Shown here: positions 6,398-11,271 of the stretch, one piece after another
How the letters are laid out: every line of letters begins with the position of its first letter
Numbering within the stretch: position 1 is the first letter of the stretch
Origin: CAYTOJ01 sp964439415
GTDB lineage: Bacteria > Pseudomonadota > Alphaproteobacteria > Rickettsiales > CAZAGG01
DNA length: 11,271 nucleotides
Direction: 5' to 3'
Assembly: GCA_964439415.1 (NCBI GenBank)
Contig: CAYTOJ010000063.1
Coordinates: 1 to 11,271, forward strand
Position numbers and translations under genes: made by a program
Notes under the pieces: model-generated
Database searches by the model: none
What the model was told of the DNA's origin: nothing
Seen by the model: the letters and a program-made list of their open reading frames with translations, nothing else

Positions 6398-7854
6398 TGC
6401 CTCTGGCGGTACATTGGTATAAGTCCCTTCGTTACAGAACGGTGCTGTGCATGGCGGTTCTCTCGCTGTGTGTGATTGGTCCATCAGGATATTTATTTAT
6501 AAGCAGGCAGGCTGAATCCACACTGCAGGGGCATCGCAATACTTACGATTCTGCGCTTGAGATCACTGCTAATGCGCTTGGCATAGCGCTCTGGAACTTC
6601 GACGATAAAGCGGCGCTGGATTACCTGAAGGCAATGGAGCATATCAGGGGATTCTGTGGCGGCAGGATATACGATAAACAAGGCCAGGTGTTTGTTTCAT
6701 ATAAATGGAGTGACCCATCAAATTCTAAAAGTGATCCGCACAAACAATCAAAAGAGTACTTAAAGAAGAATGTGGATTTTAAAAACCCAAATAATGAATC
6801 CGCAGTGGATGTTCTGGGAATCCTGGAAGTTTGCAATGATCAGAGTTTTATTATTACAGATGTTAAAGAGCAGCAAAAAATCCTTGTAGCCCTGGTTCTG
6901 GGGCTGATTACCAGCCTGGTGGCTCTGGGCATAATTTCATTGCAGATAGTATTCAAGCCGCTCACAAAACTGGGTGAGTCTATGAAACTGGTAAAAATGG
7001 GGTTGAGAAAAATAGATGATCCTGAACTTCTGGCGCAGAATGAAATAGGCCAATTGGGGCAGCAGTTTAATACCATGATGGAGGATCTGGACAGATTATA
7101 CGGCGAACTGGAATGCAGAATCATTGAGGCGCGTCAGGCATCTGAGGCTAAAAGCCTGTTTTTGTCTAACATGTCGCATGAGTTGCGCACGCCCATGCAT
7201 GCAATAATTACCTTCTCAAGGCAGGGAATTGAGCGCATAACCCGATGGACGGGGGATGAGCATAAGGAAAATCTGGAACTGATAAAAAGTAGTGGTGAGA
7301 GACTGCTACGCCTTATTAACAACCTGCTTGACCTTTCCAAGCTTGAATCCGGCACGGCTATTTATAACCTGTCTGCGGTGAACTCGTCTGAATTGGTAAA
7401 GTCCTGTGTCAGACAGGTGCAAAGTCTGCTGGATGAAAAAGAGCTTAAGCTTGACATAGAAACCAGGGCTGACTTACCAATGGTTGTATGCGATCAGGAT
7501 AAAATGTCCCAGGTGCTGATTAATCTTTTATCAAATTCCATAAAGTTCACGCCGAAAGGCAAGGGGCTGAAGATTCGATATGGCGCAAGCGATGATGAAT
7601 CGCCGATTTTCCTGTTTACATTATCCGATGATGGAATTGGCATTCCTGAAAATGAATTGGAGTCAGTCTTTGATAAATTTATTCAAAGCAGCACTACAAA
7701 AACCGGTGCAGGCGGTACGGGTCTGGGGCTGGCTATCTGCAAGGAAATAGTAGAGGCGCACGATGGCCGCATATGGGCATATAATAATCCAGGGGGAGGA
7801 TGCTCTTTCAACATCATCCTTCCACTTGTTCAACCATTTTCACATGAGGTGTAA
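6397..7854 (+). CDS. Membrane sensor histidine kinase (HAMP-HisKA-HATPase)
   Basis: A 485-residue inner-membrane kinase: membrane segment 1 (about 15-36), periplasmic sensor (37-160) with an ALWNFDD motif at 64-70, membrane segment 2 (161-185), HAMP (about 186-240), and HisKA with His261 as phosphoacceptor in SHELRTP. The ATPase domain (about 365-480) has the N box around LLSNSIKF, G1 DDGIGI (411-416), the F box FDKF and G2 GAGGTGLGLAI. All key catalytic motifs are intact, and there is no receiver domain. The ATG at 6397 is chosen over an in-frame TTG at 6385 because GGAAG (6387-6391) sits 5 bases before it and TGATG couples it to the solute-binding gene. Its partner regulator starts 2 bases after its stop, so the pair is probably cognate. 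Confidence 0.94.
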   Translation: MPLAVHWYKSLRYRTVLCMAVLSLCVIGPSGYLFISRQAESTLQGHRNTYDSALEITANALGIALWNFDDKAALDYLKAMEHIRGFCGGRIYDKQGQVFVSYKWSDPSNSKSDPHKQSKEYLKKNVDFKNPNNESAVDVLGILEVCNDQSFIITDVKEQQKILVALVLGLITSLVALGIISLQIVFKPLTKLGESMKLVKMGLRKIDDPELLAQNEIGQLGQQFNTMMEDLDRLYGELECRIIEARQASEAKSLFLSNMSHELRTPMHAIITFSRQGIERITRWTGDEHKENLELIKSSGERLLRLINNLLDLSKLESGTAIYNLSAVNSSELVKSCVRQVQSLLDEKELKLDIETRADLPMVVCDQDKMSQVLINLLSNSIKFTPKGKGLKIRYGASDDESPIFLFTLSDDGIGIPENELESVFDKFIQSSTTKTGAGGTGLGLAICKEIVEAHDGRIWAYNNPGGGCSFNIILPLVQPFSHEV

Positions 7855-7856
7855 TA

Positions 7857-8750
7857 ATGAATAAGCCTGATATTCTGGTTATTGATGACGAACCTCATAA
7901 TCTGCGCGCACTCAAGCTGGATCTTGAGGATTCCGGATATACAGTCATAACCGCGGAGGATGGCATTGATGGGTGGGAGCAATTGCATAAACACCTGGAT
8001 GGTTTGAAGGTTATTCTGCTTGACCGTATGATGCCGAATATGGATGGCATGGAATTCATGAAAAAATTCAAGCAGGATGAAAATGTCAGCAATATTCCGG
8101 TTATAATGCAAACGGCAGCCGCACAGAAAGAGCAGGTTGTGCAGGGCATTGAGGCGGGGGTGTATTATTACCTCACCAAGCCCTATGAGAAGGAGATGAT
8201 GCTCTCCATAGTGCAGGCAGCTATCACTGAATTCAGGCAACATACACGCCTGCGGGAGGATGCGCAGGTTTTTAAAAGCAAGCTGAACCTGGTTAAGGAT
8301 TGTCATTTTGAGCTGAGTAAAATCGAGGAAGTTGATCCTCTGGCCACATTTTTAGCGCAGTTCTCTCCAAGGCCGGAAGATGCCGTTTTTGGTATAGCGC
8401 AAATGCTGATCAATGCGCTTGAACATGGAAATCTAGGCATTACTTACGATGAAAAAACAGCGCTGAATAACAATGGCAGTTGGCTGGAGGAAGTAAAACG
8501 CAGGCAGTATCTACCTGAAAATGCTAATAAAAAAGTTCATATTAAATATACCCGTGGCGATAAAGATATTGCTCTGGTAATACGGGATGAAGGCCAGGGC
8601 TTTAAGTGGCATGATTATATGGAAATTTCGCCGGAGCGCGCAACCCATAGCAACGGCAGGGGCATTGCATTATCCCGCTTGATAAGTTTCAGTGCTCTGG
8701 ATTATGTTGGCTGCGGCAATGAAGTGCATTGCAGGATTTTGTTGAATTAA
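7857..8750 (+). CDS. Response regulator with C-terminal HATPase (REC-GHKL) output domain
   Basis: 297 residues. The receiver domain (about 4-125) has the acidic pair Asp10/Asp11, phosphoacceptor Asp56 (ILLDRMMP), Thr86 and Lys108 (LTKP), so it should be phosphorylated by the upstream kinase. A helical linker (125-160) joins an ATPase domain (about 160-297) resembling the RsbW/anti-sigma kinase branch: N box LINALEHGNLGI (184-195), G1 DEGQGF (244-249) and G2 NGRGIAL (266-272). There is no HisKA dimerisation helix with a histidine and no DNA-binding domain. Output is therefore likely ATP-dependent, either phosphorylation of a protein partner or partner switching; this is inference. GAGGTG (7846-7851) lies 5 bases before the ATG. 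No anti-anti-sigma (STAS) or sigma-factor gene is visible in the window. Confidence 0.9.
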   Translation: MNKPDILVIDDEPHNLRALKLDLEDSGYTVITAEDGIDGWEQLHKHLDGLKVILLDRMMPNMDGMEFMKKFKQDENVSNIPVIMQTAAAQKEQVVQGIEAGVYYYLTKPYEKEMMLSIVQAAITEFRQHTRLREDAQVFKSKLNLVKDCHFELSKIEEVDPLATFLAQFSPRPEDAVFGIAQMLINALEHGNLGITYDEKTALNNNGSWLEEVKRRQYLPENANKKVHIKYTRGDKDIALVIRDEGQGFKWHDYMEISPERATHSNGRGIALSRLISFSALDYVGCGNEVHCRILLN

Positions 8751-8754
8751 GTCA

Positions 8755-8894
8755 ATATACTGCTCGCGTATGAAGAGTGCATATTTTTTGCAGTTAACTC
8801 GCGAGCAGTATATAAGCGCATGGGGCTGGATTGGCGGCCATGCGCAAAACATAAAACGATATATCTATCGCACTCTTAAAGTGCGATAGATATA
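8755..8894 (-). repeat. Three-hairpin repeat element, copy 3 (most regular)
   Basis: Inverted relative to copies 1 and 2. Hairpin C: 8755-8768 (ATATACTGCTCGCG) pairs perfectly with 8800-8813, 14 bp. Hairpin B: GCGCATGG (8816-8823) with CCATGCGC (8838-8845). Hairpin A: TATATCTATCGCACT (8860-8874) pairs perfectly with 8880-8894, 15 bp around a CTTAA loop. Relative to copies 1 and 2, the fifth pair of stem A is T:A instead of C:G, a compensatory change. The element begins 4 bases after the regulator stop and ends 15 bases before hisB. Confidence 0.93.
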
Positions 8895-8909
8895 GCGGGA
8901 AAGACATAA

Positions 8910-9509
8910 GTGGCAGAGCAGGCAAGGGTAGGTGAGGTTGAGCGGATAACCAGGGAAACATCCGTGAAGGCAAAAGTGAATCTTGATGGCTCAGGTGTCT
9001 ATTCAGTGCATACTGGCGTTGGCTTTCTTGACCATATGCTGGAGCAGTTAAGCCGCCATAGCCTGATTGACTTGAATCTGGAAGCCTCCGGCGATATTCA
9101 TATTGATTATCATCATATCACTGAGGATGTTGGCATTGCGATAGGACAGGCGGTATCGCAGGCTTTGGGGACGCGGGCAGGAATTATCCGCTACGGTCAT
9201 GCATATATCCCCATGGATGAAACGTTAAGCCGCGTAGCTGTAGATTTATCCAACCGCCCATATCTAATCTGGCACGTTAACTTCACCAGGCCAAAACTGG
9301 GGGAGATGGATACCGAACTTTTTAAAGAATGGTTCCAGGCATTCGCCCAGAACGCGGGGGCTTGTGTGCATGTTGAAAATCTGTACGGGGATAATAATCA
9401 CCATATTATAGAATCCTGTTTCAAGGGGCTGGCGCGGGCTATCAGAGGCGCAGTTACCATGGATCCAGGCCAGAGCGGCATTATTCCATCCACCAAAGGG
9501 GCGTTGTGA
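8910..9509 (+). CDS. hisB: Imidazoleglycerol-phosphate dehydratase
   Basis: Cytoplasmic manganese enzyme of histidine synthesis: converts D-erythro-imidazoleglycerol phosphate to imidazole-acetol phosphate. 199 residues, the normal monofunctional length (no phosphatase domain). The metal and substrate motifs are present: FLDHM (39-43), DYHHITEDVG (66-75), PMDETL (101-106), DLSNRPYL (112-119) and NNHHIIES (162-169). The start is a GTG at 8910 with GGGA at 8897-8900. The usual his neighbours (hisH, hisA, hisF) are absent; the gene follows a repeat element and precedes sdhE by 3 bases. Whether the rest of the pathway exists elsewhere cannot be seen here. Confidence 0.96.
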   Translation: MAEQARVGEVERITRETSVKAKVNLDGSGVYSVHTGVGFLDHMLEQLSRHSLIDLNLEASGDIHIDYHHITEDVGIAIGQAVSQALGTRAGIIRYGHAYIPMDETLSRVAVDLSNRPYLIWHVNFTRPKLGEMDTELFKEWFQAFAQNAGACVHVENLYGDNNHHIIESCFKGLARAIRGAVTMDPGQSGIIPSTKGAL

Positions 9510-9512
9510 GTA

Positions 9513-9773
9513 ATGGAAATATTGGATGAGCGCAGGCGCAAGTTATTGTTTCGTGCCACACGGCGCGGTTTTAAAGAAGCTGACCTTATAGTCGGCGGCT
9601 TTGTGGAGCACAACATCGCAAGTTTTAACGATAACGATCTGAATGATCTCGAGGTTTTATTATCCCAGGCCGATAATGATATTTACGACTGGTACATGCG
9701 TAAAACCGAAGTACCCGCTGAACAAAGGAACAGAATCACCTTAATGATGCTGGATCACGCTGTAATAGCGTAG
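9513..9773 (+). CDS. sdhE: Succinate dehydrogenase assembly factor SdhE (DUF339)
   Basis: Small cytoplasmic protein (86 residues, typical length) that promotes covalent attachment of FAD to the SdhA flavoprotein. The diagnostic RGxxE motif is R18-G-F-K-E22 within RRGFKEADLIVGGF, followed by the DLEVLLSQADNDIYDWY helix typical of the family. It starts at an ATG 3 bases after the hisB stop without a strong ribosome site of its own, so translation is probably coupled to hisB. In many alphaproteobacteria sdhE lies by recG/mfd, so pairing with hisB is unusual. Confidence 0.93.
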   Translation: MEILDERRRKLLFRATRRGFKEADLIVGGFVEHNIASFNDNDLNDLEVLLSQADNDIYDWYMRKTEVPAEQRNRITLMMLDHAVIA

Positions 9774-9825
9774 AGTGTTTTTAATAATAGTTTAACTTTT
9801 ATACTGATTTTTATTTTGTAATAAC

Positions 9826-9846
9826 CATACCCTTAGAGAAGGTATG
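9826..9846 (+). promoter_or_regulatory. Hairpin covering the ribosome-binding site of the next gene
   Basis: CATACC (9826-9831) pairs with GGTATG (9841-9846). With C9832 bulged, TT (9833-9834) can pair with AA (9839-9840), leaving an AGAG loop. The 3' arm and loop contain the AGAGAAGG ribosome site and the first ATG (9844), so folding could limit translation. The stem is short and A+T-rich, so a regulatory role is speculative. Confidence 0.4.
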
Positions 9847-9849
9847 CCC

Positions 9850-10572
9850 ATGAATAGGAAAGAGTTACAAAATATAGTTCAGCAAGTAGTTAAAGTTCTT
9901 AACAACTTAACTGATACAACAAAGCCAGGTCGCCATGATCCAACTGATGCAGAACGTACATTAATTGTAGTAGATGGACATGACCAAAGAAATTTTTTCT
10001 ATATAACAGATGATCACCTAAAAAAGTTTAGAGAAATATGGAACATTCTAGCAAAGGACGATAATGCACCGGACGATAAAGTCAGTACATTAATTGAATC
10101 AATACTGGATGAAGCGAATACCCGTGCACAACTGCCGTCCCTTGTTCAGCGATTTGTACATGATTTCTTTTCTGATGATAAGGAGCATGAAATAAGAGAA
10201 GAGGCATATCCCGTAATAAATGATGTACTTAAGTTATCAGGTAACAGAGCCATACAGCCTGAAGACCCCAAAAATGTCTGGGCTACGAAAATAGTCGCAG
10301 GTATTAATAATGCTCGCCAGTATAAAGGATGTCACAGCGGTTATGACAAAATGCTGCAATTTACACAAGATGTTAAAGCAGCAGCAGAAGCTGGAACGGT
10401 AGATTGGGATAATCCTTTACACCGTCACATGTTAAAAATTGAAGTTACAGATTTATTGGAAGAAGAAACACGCTGGAAACAAATAAACGAGGTAGCAGCA
10501 ACTACATTGATACAGGAAACAATTGGATTGTTGGCAATGCGGCGGAATAATTCAAATGACTGGAAGAGGTAA
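9850..10572 (+). CDS. Hypothetical protein, no recognised family
   Basis: 240 residues, not recognised. It has no signal peptide, membrane segment or known catalytic motif. The composition is soluble, mostly helical, and rich in Asp, Glu, Lys and Asn, with one DNPLHRHMLKIEVTDLLEEE stretch near the C-terminus. Two in-frame ATGs exist (9844 and 9850); 9850 is preferred because GAGAAGG (9836-9842) is 7 bases before it but only 1 base before the other. Codon use is noticeably A+T-richer than in the hisB and sdhE genes upstream, and the 9774-9843 gap is very A+T-rich, which suggests separate acquisition. The final codons overlap what looks like a relic of a response-regulator/ATPase gene in another frame, so the 3' end may be a junction. 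Confidence 0.7.
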   Translation: MNRKELQNIVQQVVKVLNNLTDTTKPGRHDPTDAERTLIVVDGHDQRNFFYITDDHLKKFREIWNILAKDDNAPDDKVSTLIESILDEANTRAQLPSLVQRFVHDFFSDDKEHEIREEAYPVINDVLKLSGNRAIQPEDPKNVWATKIVAGINNARQYKGCHSGYDKMLQFTQDVKAAAEAGTVDWDNPLHRHMLKIEVTDLLEEETRWKQINEVAATTLIQETIGLLAMRRNNSNDWKR

Positions 10573-10652
10573 AACGCAGACAGGCACTGCGCCAGACAGG
10601 GCTGATAAAAGTTCATTTTTATACCCCCTTATCGTCTGAAGAGTGTGAATGA
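10560..10652 (+). pseudogene. Relic of a second REC-HATPase response regulator
   Basis: In the frame starting at c10560 the DNA reads LEEVKRRQ, then AL, then a divergent stretch, then KVH and YT, ending at a TGA (10650-10652). The intact regulator at 7857-8750 has LEEVKRRQYL...KKVH..YT at residues 210-232. The DNA is also alike: GTAAAACGCAG occurs in both (8492-8502 and 10569-10579), and AAAGTTCAT with TATACCC follows in both. It covers only the segment before the G1 box, with no receiver, N box or G boxes, and it overlaps the last codons of the unknown gene. It is most simply a decayed fragment of a paralogue. Confidence 0.55.
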
Positions 10653-10681
10653 TAGCATTTCAGCGGTATTTTGAGTATTTA

Positions 10682-10720
10682 TTGCGGCCATTGGCAGTGT
10701 GCGCTCACCAATGGCCGCAA
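10682..10720. terminator. Perfect 13-bp hairpin, possible terminator between converging genes
   Basis: TTGCGGCCATTGG (10682-10694) pairs perfectly with CCAATGGCCGCAA (10708-10720) around a 13-base loop. It begins 12 bases beyond the end of the minus-strand LysM gene, downstream in its direction of transcription, and also follows the plus-strand unknown gene. Neither side has a run of T on the exit strand, so a classical intrinsic terminator is not certain; mRNA 3'-end protection is an alternative. Confidence 0.5.
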
Positions 10721-10732
10721 GAAAATTCCATC

Positions 10733-11197
10733 TTATGCAGCGGCTTTCTGTTTGTCAGCAGGAATACGCAGATTCTGGCCAGGGTAGATTTTGTCGGGGT
10801 GGGTGAGCATAGGCTTGTTTGCCTCAAAAATCTCATTGTAAAGGTTAGCATTGCCGTAAAATTCCCTGGCGATTTTGGAAAGGGTATCGCCAGATTTTAC
10901 CGTGTAGAACTTTGCCTGCTCCGCCTCAGAGTTTTGAGATGCGGCAACAATATTAGACTCCACCTTTGCAACACCTTCAATATTACCTGCCGCTAGAATC
11001 GCTTTCTCCATAGACTCTATTGATGCTGCATTGCCGGATACAACTACTTTGTCGCCATCTATCTTAACATCGAGATTGTCCACACCAAGATTATGTTTAT
11101 CAATGCTCTGCTTAACGGCGTCTCCAGCCTTATCATCGCCCAGGTTCAGCCCTAACTTCTCCCCGGCGTTCTTAAGAAAATCAACTATCATTCCCAT
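10733..11197 (-). CDS. kbp: BON-LysM protein, Kbp/YgaU family
   Basis: 154 residues, close to E. coli Kbp (YgaU, about 149), a cytoplasmic potassium-binding protein. The N-terminal segment MGMIVDFLKNAGEKLG and the order BON domain (about 24-85, KVVVSGNAASIESMEKAILAAGNI) then LysM (about 97-146, FYTVKSGDTLSKIAREFYGNANLYNEIFEANKP and KIYPGQNLRIP) match that protein closely. There is no signal peptide, as in Kbp. The ATG at 11197 has GGGGA (minus strand) 7 bases upstream. Known role in E. coli: K+ sensing and growth under potassium stress; whether this homologue binds K+ is inferred. Confidence 0.93.
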   Translation of the reverse strand: MGMIVDFLKNAGEKLGLNLGDDKAGDAVKQSIDKHNLGVDNLDVKIDGDKVVVSGNAASIESMEKAILAAGNIEGVAKVESNIVAASQNSEAEQAKFYTVKSGDTLSKIAREFYGNANLYNEIFEANKPMLTHPDKIYPGQNLRIPADKQKAAA

Positions 11198-11227
11198 ATG
11201 TATGTCCCCATTTTATTTTACTGCCTC

Positions 11228-11256
11228 AGTAGAAACCTCATTATCCATTATGTCAA
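11228..11256 (-). promoter_or_regulatory. Sigma-70-type promoter of the kbp gene
   Basis: On the minus strand a perfect -35, TTGACA (11256-11251), is followed after 17 bases by TCTACT (11233-11228), 4 of 6 against the -10 consensus. The start point near 11221 gives a leader of about 24 bases to the ATG at 11197. Confidence 0.6.
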
Positions 11257-11271
11257 TTCGGAATGCAAACT

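Noticed and set aside
10649..10996. 115-codon plus-strand open frame opposite kbp
   Set aside because: Antisense shadow of a strongly recognisable BON-LysM protein.

Overview
The window looks like a piece of an alphaproteobacterial chromosome. The gene run envC - ctpA - divergent polysaccharide deacetylase (DUF610) is characteristic of that class, and MreC, HisB, SdhE and Kbp/YgaU are typical proteobacterial housekeeping proteins. The moderate A+T content, long non-coding stretches, a lone mreC and repeated intergenic palindromes would suit a Rickettsiales/Holosporales-like or related uncultured lineage. That placement is inference, not something the sequence proves.

Layout. Positions 1-511 hold no convincing gene, only direct repeats, an inverted repeat and the first copy of a three-hairpin repeat element. 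mreC lies on the minus strand (512-1339), with a second copy of the element just upstream of its start. A plus-strand cell-envelope operon follows: envC (probably starting at a rare ATT codon at 1660), ctpA and a DUF610 deacetylase-like gene, ending at 5398. Next come tRNA-Gly(TCC) and a tightly coupled three-gene signalling operon: a periplasmic solute-binding protein, a membrane histidine kinase, and a response regulator whose output domain is a second GHKL-type ATPase (5621-8750). The third element copy (8755-8894) separates this from hisB and sdhE (8910-9773). An A+T-rich gene of unknown function (9850-10572) follows, its start wrapped in a small hairpin. Its 3' end runs into an apparent relic of a second response-regulator/ATPase gene. 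The window closes with a minus-strand BON-LysM gene of the Kbp/YgaU family (10733-11197) and its promoter.

How the genes fit together. MreC, EnvC, CtpA, the DUF610 protein and the LysM protein all act on or around the peptidoglycan: cell shape, septal amidase activation, periplasmic proteolysis and wall binding. The solute-binding protein, kinase and regulator form a plausible sense-and-respond unit with no DNA-binding output, so its effect is probably exerted through protein partners.

The most notable signals are: (1) a ~140 bp dispersed element of three successive hairpins, present three times, with a compensatory base change in one stem; (2) the ATT start of envC, supported by a Shine-Dalgarno sequence and a signal peptide; (3) the REC-ATPase signalling operon together with a relic of a second such gene 2 kb away; and (4) the unknown gene with a structured translation start.
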